Below are positions 16,222 through 22,876 of a DNA stretch of 22,876 bases, piece after piece. The notes under the pieces were generated by a model. The model saw nothing but the letters and a program-made list of their open reading frames with translations. It had not been told where the DNA came from and ran no database searches. A program made the position numbers and the translations under genes. The stretch is from JAAXTX01 sp037139695 (GTDB taxonomy: Bacteria; Patescibacteriota; Minisyncoccia; Moranbacterales; UBA1568): assembly GCA_037139695.1 (NCBI GenBank), contig JBAXFX010000014.1, positions 1 to 22,876 of the forward strand. Reading direction: 5' to 3'. Each line of letters starts with the position of its first letter. Within the stretch, counting starts at the first letter, position 1.

Positions 16222-19200
16222 TTATTCCGTCTCGAACAGTTCCTTCACATCGGACCAGGTCAGCTTTTTGAAGAGGTCGTCGCTTTCGCCGACCATGGTG
16301 TCGAAGAGTGATTTTTTCTTCGCCTGCAGTTGCACGATTTTCTCCTCGATCGTGCCTTTGACGATGAGCCGATACACGTTCACCGTCTTTTTCTGTCCGA
16401 TGCGATGGGCACGGTCGATCGCCTGATTCTCCACGCTCGGGTTCCACCACGGATCAAAGATGATCACATTGTCGGCGGATACGAGGTTGAGCCCCGTCCC
16501 ACCGGCCTTGAGACTGATCAGGAACACCGGGATGCCGGCATCGCCGTTGAATTCGTTCACGAGCTCCTTTCGGTTCTTCGTCTTGCCGGAAAGGTACAGA
16601 TGCCGGATGCCCTTCTTATCGAGTTCCTTCTCCAAGATATCGAGCATCTGCGTAAACTGACTGAACACGAGGACCTTCCGACCGGAAGAAACCATCTCGT
16701 CGACGAGCTCCAAGAAGAGGTCGAGTTTCGCGGATGAATACTTCTCGTGATTCTTGTCCTTGAGGAGGAGTACGGGATGATTGCAGACCTGTCGCAGCTT
16801 GGTAAGTCCGGCCAGGATATGAATCTGCGACTTGGCAAATCCACGGGTTTCCACCGCGTCGGAAATGTCTTTCTTCACATTCTTCAGGATTTCCTGATAC
16901 AGGATGTTCTGATCGTCACCCAACTGGCAATGACTCACCTGCTGGATCTTCGATGGCAGTTCCTTCAGCACCTTTTCCTTCGTCCGTCGCAACATGAAGC
17001 ACGATGTCTTCTTCCGCAAGGCCTCGAGCGCGTCGCGATCGCCGTCTTTCATGATCGGACGTTCGAACCGCTCGCCGAACGCATGATTCGTCCCGAGAAA
17101 TCCCGGCATCACGAAGTCGAACAGCGACCAGATCTCGGATACGGAATTCTCAAGCGGCGTCCCCGTCAGCGCCAGACGATAGTCGGCATGGATATTTTTC
17201 ACCGACTTGGCATTCTGCGTCCGATGGTTCTTGATATACTGCGCCTCGTCGATGAGACAGTAATTGAACTTCAGCCTGTCATACTGCGCCTCGTCTTTTT
17301 TGACCGACGGATACGACGTGATCACCAGGTCGAATTTCTTGGCCCGCTTCAGGAGCGCCTGTCGTTCGGCCGGGGCGCCACTGATTACGAGTTTCTTCAT
17401 CATGGGAAAAAATTTCGTCACCTCGTCTTCCCAATTGAACAGCAGCGTTTTGGGACAGATGACGACCGAAGGTTTTCCCGGCACCGGATTCATCGCCACA
17501 AGGCTCAGTGCCTGCAACGTTTTCCCGAGCCCCATATCGTCCGCCAGTATGCCACCGAATCGGTACTTGCGCAGGAAGTAGAACCAATCGACCCCTTCCC
17601 GCTGATAGGCACGGAGTGGCTTGCCGATACCGGCCGGGATCTTCACCCGTTCCACCGGCTTCCCACGCTGCGCCTCATCCATGAAATTTTTGAAACTTTC
17701 GGACAGCTTCGCGGTATAATAGGGCGACCCGGTCACGATCCCCTCGAGCTCCGGCGCGTGATACAGTTTCCCTTCGAACGATTGCCCTTCTTTTTGGTAG
17801 AAACTCCGAAGCATCGCGACGAATTTTTCCAATTCCGCCTGATTGGTAATCTTGAGCAGCCGACCGTCCGCGAGCGTGAGAAACTGTTCCTTATTCTCGA
17901 TATACGTCCGCAGATCATCGATCGTTATCCGGTTCTCGCCACAATAGCAATCGACGTCGAATCCGAACCAGTCGTTTGCCGTATCGAAGTCCACCTTCAC
18001 ATCGGCCTTGAAGTGTCCCTCGATGAAGTCGAAGTCATCGCGCGTATACGTGATCGGCCAGCCGAGCGCCTTGATTTTGGGCCAGCAAACGTCGGAATAC
18101 AGTGCGATCTGTTTCTCGCCCTTTCGTATACACCGGACTTTTTTCGCGAATCCGTAGGTCTCGTCTTTGGAAAATCTCTTGAACGCGTCGATTTCCGACT
18201 TCGCCCGGATGGCGGCGTAGCTGATGGCGTTCCCGATTATTTCCACGTAGTAATTGTCCCGGCCATAGGCATACCGCATCTGAAAGCTCAGTCGCCCGCC
18301 TCGGGTGCTCCGAAACACCGTGTCTGCCACGTCGATCGTGGCGAATCCATAATCCATCAGGGCCCGCACCCGCAGATATTTTACTGTGTGATCATACTCG
18401 ACCGATAGGGCCGGGCCGATCTTCTGGAATTCGGTCACTGTAAACGACTCAGGAATATCGGATTCCACCTCGAAGGAGGCTCTCAGGTCCGACATCAACT
18501 CGTTGATACGGATCAGCTCCTCGTCGATCAGGGCGACCTCGTACTTCACGTCCGCCAAAGCGCGTCCGGTCCGATCCGACCAGACGGAATACGACGATGA
18601 TTTGACATGGTCCGACAGTCTTTTCATGACCTTTGTCACCATCTTCGATATCGGAACAATCCGTACCCGACCATCAACGATCGCTATCAGATCATTCGTG
18701 CCGATGATAAAGAGACTGTTTTTTTCAGAAAAGATATTCTCCATCGTGACGAAGATATCCATCCGACCCGGCAAGCCGATATCGTCAACAAGCTCATCAC
18801 CGGGGCGCGCCGACAACCCTATCGTGATCTTATTTCCGACATCGTCGAAACTCAACCGGTTTGTAGCCGATATCGCATTCAGATACAGGTCCATACCGGA
18901 TTCCCGCACAAGACCAAGCATCTTCCCCCAATCCTCATCGGCATTCGTATCGTAGTATGAGACCCGCAACCGACGTATCAACGCCAGCACATCCTTTTGC
19001 GGTTGGGTAAGATAGTTCTTTCCGCTCCGCAAGAGTGTCTCGGGCGATACGGACCAATACGCCTGGTTCGGCTTATTTGTCTCCCGTAGCTCGAGTCCCA
19101 TAGAATATCCGACCTGCAACAAGATGGAATATTTTTTCAGAAATCGTTCACGGTGCTCCTGATTTTTGTCTGACTCCGCCCGTTTCGGAAATTGCGCGCC

Positions 19201-19836
19201 GACCGTCAATACACCGTTTTTCACATTTTTTCCGAGCGCCCGGATGACCGATTCCGGAACCGCCTCGACGTCGATGCCGATTGATTGCAGACGTCGCTTC
19301 AAATCACCAAGCGGATCGTTCCCGACCGGATCCACGCTCCGGATATCCGCCTTCTTTTCCGGAACGATTTCAGCGTCCCGTATCGGCGCCATTGTCCGTG
19401 ATGAGGACTGCCTGAAAGATTCCTCCCACCGTTTCGCGAAATTCAGAGGAGACCGTTCCATCCATTCCGAAAACGCTTTTTTGTATTCGGCGATATCGGA
19501 AGCATCGATTTCCGATTCGCAAAATTCCTCGTACCGATCAAGTACGGTCAGTCCGAGGGCCGTCGCATGTTTGCAGGTTCCCCAATCATACGGGCAATTG
19601 CAACCGAAGCGACTCAAGCCACCTGTCTTCACGTTAAACGTCACTTCCGTCTCATAGACATCACCGCCTGATACGAGCGCTTCGACATGTACCGCTCCGG
19701 CCGTACGGGACGTAACCGTCAGTCGGCCTATCGCGCCTTTCCTATAATACGAAAAACCGCGCGAGTATATCGTCGCGCCAGTCTGTTTTTTGAGCTTACT
19801 CTTCGCGAGTTCCTTGTCGAATGCGCGATCAGACAT
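16222..19836 (-). CDS. SWIM zinc finger SNF2-family helicase
   Basis: A 1204-aa ATP-dependent DNA translocase. The N-terminal SWIM zinc finger is C79-N-C81...C88-K-H90. A long bacterial SNF2-associated region follows (about 150-730), then the SNF2 ATPase: Walker A ADDMGLGKT (about 764-772), DEAQ box (about 861), TGTPLEN motif III, FSQFTQ motif IV, SLKAGGTGLNL motif V and QAIDRAHRIGQ motif VI (about 1140). All helicase motifs are intact and full length. Such proteins remodel protein-DNA complexes; SNF2 helicases also occur in defence systems such as DISARM, but no DISARM partner genes are present here. It is transcribed in the same direction as the hsd operon, about 500 bp upstream of it, and lies inside the repeat-bounded island. 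Confidence 0.93.
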   Translation of the reverse strand: MSDRAFDKELAKSKLKKQTGATIYSRGFSYYRKGAIGRLTVTSRTAGAVHVEALVSGGDVYETEVTFNVKTGGLSRFGCNCPYDWGTCKHATALGLTVLDRYEEFCESEIDASDIAEYKKAFSEWMERSPLNFAKRWEESFRQSSSRTMAPIRDAEIVPEKKADIRSVDPVGNDPLGDLKRRLQSIGIDVEAVPESVIRALGKNVKNGVLTVGAQFPKRAESDKNQEHRERFLKKYSILLQVGYSMGLELRETNKPNQAYWSVSPETLLRSGKNYLTQPQKDVLALIRRLRVSYYDTNADEDWGKMLGLVRESGMDLYLNAISATNRLSFDDVGNKITIGLSARPGDELVDDIGLPGRMDIFVTMENIFSEKNSLFIIGTNDLIAIVDGRVRIVPISKMVTKVMKRLSDHVKSSSYSVWSDRTGRALADVKYEVALIDEELIRINELMSDLRASFEVESDIPESFTVTEFQKIGPALSVEYDHTVKYLRVRALMDYGFATIDVADTVFRSTRGGRLSFQMRYAYGRDNYYVEIIGNAISYAAIRAKSEIDAFKRFSKDETYGFAKKVRCIRKGEKQIALYSDVCWPKIKALGWPITYTRDDFDFIEGHFKADVKVDFDTANDWFGFDVDCYCGENRITIDDLRTYIENKEQFLTLADGRLLKITNQAELEKFVAMLRSFYQKEGQSFEGKLYHAPELEGIVTGSPYYTAKLSESFKNFMDEAQRGKPVERVKIPAGIGKPLRAYQREGVDWFYFLRKYRFGGILADDMGLGKTLQALSLVAMNPVPGKPSVVICPKTLLFNWEDEVTKFFPMMKKLVISGAPAERQALLKRAKKFDLVITSYPSVKKDEAQYDRLKFNYCLIDEAQYIKNHRTQNAKSVKNIHADYRLALTGTPLENSVSEIWSLFDFVMPGFLGTNHAFGERFERPIMKDGDRDALEALRKKTSCFMLRRTKEKVLKELPSKIQQVSHCQLGDDQNILYQEILKNVKKDISDAVETRGFAKSQIHILAGLTKLRQVCNHPVLLLKDKNHEKYSSAKLDLFLELVDEMVSSGRKVLVFSQFTQMLDILEKELDKKGIRHLYLSGKTKNRKELVNEFNGDAGIPVFLISLKAGGTGLNLVSADNVIIFDPWWNPSVENQAIDRAHRIGQKKTVNVYRLIVKGTIEEKIVQLQAKKKSLFDTMVGESDDLFKKLTWSDVKELFETE

Positions 19837-20094
19837 ACCGTTTCATCTCGATTTCATGGAAAATCCACCCGTATCATGCCGATTAAAAGCTTTTTTTTAT
19901 TCTCACACCAAAGCAAGGGCTTGTAAAGACTGAAGGGAAGTGTGATTTCCAGAACCACATCATTTCCAGTTTCGGCCAAAAAATATCACGGAATCAAGCC
20001 TTTTTTCCGACCCGTTTTCAGGTTCGACCGTCAAAGACAACCTACGGAAAACATACCGATTCCTCCTCCGGTCAAAAACATACCCTCAACGGAC
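19837..20094. other. intergenic stretch with repeat copy B
   Basis: There is no gene. It contains the SNF2 gene leader and copy B of the 93-bp repeat (19962-20054), followed by a 27-bp insertion absent from copy A. I could not identify a convincing SNF2 promoter. Confidence 0.6.
19962..20054. repeat. 93-bp direct repeat, copy B
   Basis: Same orientation as 6660-6752, one mismatch, 13.3 kb apart. In copy A it abuts the end of hsdR; here it follows the hsdR-start relic, in keeping with a second hsdR lost by deletion. Confidence 0.9.
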
Positions 20095-20241
20095 TCATCC
20101 ATAGTACAGTTCATCCAAAAAACGTCCGACGATATCTTCCCCGCCCATCGTTTTCAACACCTCCGGATCCGCCAATTTCTTCGTCTTCGCTCTCCTTGAG
20201 GTACGGACGATATGTTCCGCCCGTGTTTCCGATTCGTTCAT
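20095..20241 (-). pseudogene. hsdR-start relic fused to other coding sequence
   Basis: A 48-codon frame starts MNESETRAEH, identical to the first nine residues of HsdR, and then departs. The middle AKTKKLADPEVLK resembles the HsdS C-terminus (AKTKKL and KKLADLEELK), at DNA as well as protein level. The tail GGEDIVGRFLDELYYG is unrecognised. It sits between RhuM-Fic B and repeat B, the place hsdR has relative to RhuM-Fic A. It is most simply a deletion scar of a second type I system; whether the micro-ORF is translated is unknown. Confidence 0.6.
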
Positions 20242-20289
20242 ACGATTCTCTATCGGGTATTCCGGCTCTCGTCACGGGCCGAAAGGGTG

Positions 20290-21258
20290 TTACAGCAACC
20301 GCGTGACAAGCGCGACCATCTGATCCTTTTTCTTCGGATCGCTCTCCGCGATAAGAAGCGTAAGCGCGGTGAGACTCGCCGGATTGATATTCTCGCTTCC
20401 CTTCACACCCGACCGGCGGAGGAACCAGACGAATGCGAACGCCCCGGAGCGTTTGTTGCCATCGACGAACGGATGGTTCTTTACCATGAAATACAAAAGA
20501 TGTGCGGCCTTCTCCTCGATCGAGGGATAGACCGGCTTACCGGAAAACGACTGCATGACGTTACCGACGATACCCTCGATATTCCCTGCCGAACGCTCCG
20601 TGGCGAACAGGTCGGTCGCTTCATTGCCACGTATGAGTTCTTGTTTGAGCGACCCGATGGCGATTCGAAGTTCCTCGCCGGTCAGCTTCACGTTCCTTTT
20701 CGTGACGGTCCGAACCGTCAATGCGTCACGGTCGTACGCATCGAGCGAGACCCAGGTATTCGCGAATTCCCGGATGAGCGTCAGGATGTCTTTCGGATCG
20801 AATGTCACGTGTGCGGGGATGAGTGCCTGTATGTCGGCGACCGACTTCATGAACATGTCATAATTCGTCGCAACCCGCCTGCGATCGATGGTATAGCCCT
20901 TGGTGATATGTTCGCGCAAGGTCTTCGTCGCCCACTGGCGGAATATCGTCGCGATCTTGCCATTCACCCGATAACCGACGGACAAAATCACATCAAGATT
21001 GAAATATTCCACTTGATAGATTTTCCCATCAGCGGCAGTTGTTGCATTTTTTGCAACAACTGATTTTTTCTCAAGCTCTCCTTCCTTGAAGATATTCTTC
21101 AGATGACGGGAAATAACCGACTTATCGCGCCCAAAAAGAGCCGCTATTTGGTCCAGGCTTGCCCAGACGGTCTCATGCGAAACATCGCCCCGGAGCGCGA
21201 TGGCGCCGGTCTTGGTCTGATAGACGATTGCGATATCGGTTTTTGTTCCCTTTTTCAT
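20290..21258 (-). CDS. RhuM-family / Fic-Doc protein, copy B
   Basis: A 322-aa paralogue of the protein at 9136-10104, same length. The C-terminal Fic/Doc domain is almost identical (last 100 residues differ at three positions) with the same H262-PFVDGNK-R270 motif. The N-terminal RhuM part is divergent between about residues 36 and 104, including the HTH-like SVISRHLKNIFKEGELEKKSV and the EYFNLDVILSVGYRVNGK block, so binding specificity or partner may differ. It has its own strong promoter (21303-21330) and no hsd genes directly upstream. A short hsdR-start relic follows. It may be an orphan left after loss of its hsd partners. Confidence 0.9.
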   Translation of the reverse strand: MKKGTKTDIAIVYQTKTGAIALRGDVSHETVWASLDQIAALFGRDKSVISRHLKNIFKEGELEKKSVVAKNATTAADGKIYQVEYFNLDVILSVGYRVNGKIATIFRQWATKTLREHITKGYTIDRRRVATNYDMFMKSVADIQALIPAHVTFDPKDILTLIREFANTWVSLDAYDRDALTVRTVTKRNVKLTGEELRIAIGSLKQELIRGNEATDLFATERSAGNIEGIVGNVMQSFSGKPVYPSIEEKAAHLLYFMVKNHPFVDGNKRSGAFAFVWFLRRSGVKGSENINPASLTALTLLIAESDPKKKDQMVALVTRLL

Positions 21259-21277
21259 ACACTTTTGTGTGCCGGAT

Positions 21278-21301
21278 ATTCATCATTATATTCATCATTA
21301 T
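21278..21301. repeat. two tandem 12-bp repeats in RhuM-Fic B leader
   Basis: ATTCATCATTAT is repeated twice, exactly and head to tail, immediately downstream of the -10 element, covering the predicted transcription start and leader of RhuM-Fic B. Position fits an operator. A nearby ACACTTTTGTGT hairpin (21260-21271) overlaps the ribosome binding region. Confidence 0.55.
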
Positions 21302-21302
21302 C

Positions 21303-21330
21303 AGTATACGACGAACCATTCTCCCGTCAA
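21303..21330 (-). promoter_or_regulatory. sigma70-type promoter for RhuM-Fic B
   Basis: On the minus strand, TTGACG (21330-21325) and TATACT (21308-21303) are separated by 16 bp. The start would be near 21296, giving a leader of about 38 nt. Confidence 0.7.
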
Positions 21331-21440
21331 CACGTTCTACGACCGATGCCATATATCCGGCTTGGTGAAAGAGAAAGATTGTCCGGAGCAGGGTACAGAC
21401 CCACTCCTTCGAGAATATGGACTGCGTCCGGTTCACATTC

Positions 21441-21474
21441 AAAAAAACGCCCGGGCACATGCCCGCGCGTTTTT
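21441..21474. terminator. bidirectional rho-independent terminator
   Basis: A run of A's, a GC-rich stem CGCCCGGGC-ACAT-GCCCGCGCG (9 bp with one mismatch), then a run of T's. It can act on either strand; on the minus strand it would end the rplY transcript before the RhuM-Fic B promoter. Confidence 0.75.
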
Positions 21475-21487
21475 CCGCAAAAGAAAA

Positions 21488-21612
21488 TCGGGAACCTGAT
21501 TTCCGGTTGGAGCTCGGAATCCGCGGGCAAGCCCGTTTCAATCCGTTTTCACCTCGGCCGGCGTAGGAGGGGTGACCGGCTTTCAGCCTCCAGCCGGAAA
21601 TCAGGTTCCCGA
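21488..21612. repeat. 125-bp structured inverted-repeat element
   Basis: The 24-bp outer arms 21488-21511 and 21589-21612 pair with one mismatch. Inside are two further hairpins: CGGGC-AA-GCCCG (21524-21535) and GCCGG/CCGGC with a 14-nt loop (21557-21580). It has no coding capacity. It may be a MITE-like element, or a structured RNA or 3' stability element behind rplY. Confidence 0.65.
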
Positions 21613-21669
21613 CCATTCAAGCTCTTTCCATGGTAGCGACCGAAGACGATTCGGTCAAGGGAGAAATCC

Positions 21670-22332
21670 CTATTTCCCAGCCTCTGCGGGAACCTCTTCG
21701 GCAGGCTTCCCGGCCTTCTCGACCTTGGTCACATCGGCCTCGACCTTCTGATCGAGCTCGGCCATCTGAGCCTCGGTACGCGGCGCTTCCACGAGCGCGA
21801 CGACGGTATCCGCGTCGCTCTCGATCGTCACGCCCTTCGGCAACACGATATCGCCGACCTTGATCACATCGTCGAACGTCTTGAGCAGGCCCAGATCAAT
21901 CTCGAGCGTATGTGGCAGGTTGGCCGGCAATGCCGTGACGTCCACCTCGTCGAGCGCCTTGATAAGGACGCCACCGAGCTCGACGACCGCCGGAGACGCT
22001 CCGACGAACTCAAGCGGGACGGTCGCCTCGAGTACCTCGTCCATGCGGACCTGGAAAAAATCGGCGTGCGTGTAGCGATTCGTCAAAGGATGCATCTGCG
22101 TCTCCTTGACGAGCACATTCACCGGCTTGCCGGCATCGACGGACAGCGCGATGATGGTATTCTCACCGGCAATCTTGAAGGCACGCGCGAAGTCTCGGCT
22201 TTCGAGGGCGATATTCTTCGGCTCGATGCCGTGCCCGAACAGGGACGCCGGGATAGACCCGCCGTTTCGCAGGGTCTGCAACCGCTTGCCCGCTTCCCGT
22301 GTCGTCGCCTTGAGTGTGATGATGTCGGACAT
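21670..22332 (-). CDS. rplY: 50S ribosomal protein L25/Ctc
   Basis: A 220-aa long-form L25 (Ctc/TL5), which binds 5S rRNA in the large ribosomal subunit. Residues 1-92 are the L25 RNA-binding domain (LKATTREAGKRLQTLRNGGSIPASLFGHGIEP...THADFFQV). Residues 93-190 are the TL5 C-terminal beta domain (VPLEFVGASPAV...GVLIKALDEVDV...DIVLPKGV). An Ala/Glu/Lys-rich tail ends the protein. The start is the ATG at 22332; longer readings run into the upstream gene. It lies 59 bp after the zinc-ribbon gene and may share its transcript. Confidence 0.95.
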   Translation of the reverse strand: MSDIITLKATTREAGKRLQTLRNGGSIPASLFGHGIEPKNIALESRDFARAFKIAGENTIIALSVDAGKPVNVLVKETQMHPLTNRYTHADFFQVRMDEVLEATVPLEFVGASPAVVELGGVLIKALDEVDVTALPANLPHTLEIDLGLLKTFDDVIKVGDIVLPKGVTIESDADTVVALVEAPRTEAQMAELDQKVEADVTKVEKAGKPAEEVPAEAGK

Positions 22333-22391
22333 AGTCTTGGTATAAAAAATCAATACGATAGTACGCCTCCGATCGGAAGAATCGGCATTCT

Positions 22392-22718
22392 TTACCGAGG
22401 AAAACACTCCCTCGCCCCACCACGGAATCCCTTGAGGAACCGATAGGCCGCAAGCGTGTCGTCGGTCGAGACCGGCTCGCTCCCGTAAAACTTCCGGACT
22501 TCCTCGCGACCGAGATCGGTGAGTATCCCGAAGCTTGCCACTCCCATCTTCCCCAACGAGACGAAGATGAGCGAGGAGATGCCACACGATTCGCAGGCGA
22601 TATGCAGCACCGTTTTCCGGTCATCCTCCGACAAGAGGACGACCTTTCCCGGATCGTACTTCTTCTGGCAGACCGGGCAGCGCAGAAGCGGCTTCAGGTT
22701 TTCCAGGGAGTGTCCCAT
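22392..22718 (-). CDS. small zinc-ribbon protein
   Basis: A 108-aa protein from the ATG at 22718. Two knuckles C14-PV-C17 and C42-ES-C45 would bind one zinc, followed by a hydrophobic patch SSLIFVSLGKMGVASFGILTDL and a short helical C-terminus (GREEVRKFYG...LAAYRFLKGF). No enzymatic motif is present. An upstream extension to 22844 would run through the promoter and the terminal repeat and was rejected. It precedes rplY in the same direction. Function unknown. Confidence 0.75.
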   Translation of the reverse strand: MGHSLENLKPLLRCPVCQKKYDPGKVVLLSEDDRKTVLHIACESCGISSLIFVSLGKMGVASFGILTDLGREEVRKFYGSEPVSTDDTLAAYRFLKGFRGGARECFPR

Positions 22719-22764
22719 GACCGTGGTAACGATGTTGAATAAGGTGCCTCCGAAACGTTTTACG

Positions 22765-22793
22765 ATGATAACATGAGCCGGACCGCCCGTCAA
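22765..22793 (-). promoter_or_regulatory. sigma70-type promoter for zinc-ribbon/rplY
   Basis: On the minus strand, TTGACG (22793-22788), a 17-bp spacer and TATCAT (22770-22765). Predicted start about 22758, leader about 40 nt. Confidence 0.7.
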
Positions 22794-22823
22794 TCCCACC
22801 CCAACAAGGCATCCGCCAAGATT

Positions 22824-22875
22824 AGTATCTATCTCAAATCTCAACGCCTCTATAAGGCAAAAAATCCGCTTGCCG
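22824..22875. repeat. terminal inverted repeat, right copy
   Basis: Reverse complement of 1-52 with one mismatch. The window ends one base after it. Positions 22719-22823 contain only the promoter of the zinc-ribbon gene. Confidence 0.85.
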
Positions 22876-22876
22876 G

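Larger units (their letters stand above)
21259..21669. other. gene-free stretch between RhuM-Fic B and rplY
   Basis: No gene is supported. It holds, in order, the RhuM-Fic B leader with a 12-bp tandem repeat, its promoter, a bidirectional terminator (21441-21474), a 125-bp inverted-repeat element (21488-21612) and a GACCGAA/TTCGGTC hairpin (21638-21656) just beyond the rplY stop. Confidence 0.7.

Noticed and set aside
16747..18408. 553-aa plus-strand open frame
   Set aside because: It lies wholly antisense to the SNF2 helicase, has no domain-like composition, and arises from codon bias of the real gene.
16222..19836. DISARM or another known SNF2-based defence system
   Set aside because: No DISARM-type methylase, DUF1998 or phospholipase-D partner is present; the SNF2 gene alone does not support it.
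20290..21258. Classic Doc/Phd toxin-antitoxin pair
   Set aside because: No Phd-like small antitoxin gene precedes or follows either Fic gene, and the N-terminal RhuM domain is not found in Doc.
22719..22844. Extension of the zinc-ribbon protein to a MRFEID start in the terminal repeat
   Set aside because: It runs through a TTGACG-17-TATCAT promoter; the similar MRFEID frame at the other end shows the peptide comes from the repeat.
1..22876. CRISPR array or tRNA genes
   Set aside because: No regularly spaced direct repeats of CRISPR size were seen; the only repeats are pairs. The GGTTCGAC in the 93-bp repeat resembles a T-loop but no acceptor or anticodon stem surrounds it.

Overview
The window looks like a chromosomal piece from a small-genome bacterium, most likely Candidatus Patescibacteria (CPR/Parcubacteria-like). 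The support is indirect: short intergenic gaps, standard code, a winged-helix/nucleotidyltransferase-like protein of a type I associate with that group, an RmuC gene, a ribosomal protein L25/Ctc gene and several small lineage-type hypotheticals. Core genes are moderately GC-rich (a little above 50% by eye). No rRNA, tRNA or CRISPR array was seen.

Left flank (1-6600): a minus-strand operon reads winged-helix regulator (4026-3421), rmuC (3392-2277), a three-TM membrane protein (2280-1831) and a membrane GT2-type glycosyltransferase (1821-100). It is divergent from an 813-aa plus-strand protein with a PP2C-like N-terminus, one TM helix and a repetitive beta-type C-terminus (4154-6595). The divergent intergenic region carries a clear promoter on each strand.

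Central accessory island (6660-21330), all minus strand. In transcription order it runs: RhuM-Fic protein B, a 48-codon relic that begins like hsdR, a 93-bp repeat (copy B), a large SWIM/SNF2 helicase, about 500 bp of non-coding sequence, a 108-aa ORF with a strong Shine-Dalgarno, hsdM, a complete RelA/SpoT-type alarmone synthetase, hsdS, an AAA/DUF4143 ATPase with its own promoter, RhuM-Fic protein A, hsdR, and repeat copy A. This is a type I restriction-modification locus with extra effectors built in. hsdM, the synthetase gene and hsdS overlap by 4 and 11 bp, so a probable (p)ppGpp or (p)ppApp-type toxin is translationally tied to the methylase/specificity subunits. That placement recalls the anticodon nuclease PrrC inside the EcoprrI hsd locus. 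The synthetase gene and the hsdS recognition domains are much more AT-rich than hsdM and hsdR, which points to later acquisition. The RhuM/hsdR-start/93-bp-repeat block occurs twice in direct orientation, 11-13 kb apart, so the island probably arose from a tandem duplication or a second, largely deleted type I system.

Right flank (21259-22876): a gene-poor stretch with a bidirectional terminator and a 125-bp structured inverted repeat, then rplY (ribosomal protein L25/Ctc) and a small two-CxxC zinc-ribbon protein with a good promoter, both minus strand.

The two ends of the window are inverted copies of one 52-bp sequence (one mismatch), each ending at the centre of what would be a long palindrome. 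This could be a dispersed palindromic repeat that broke an assembly, or less likely a telomere-like end.
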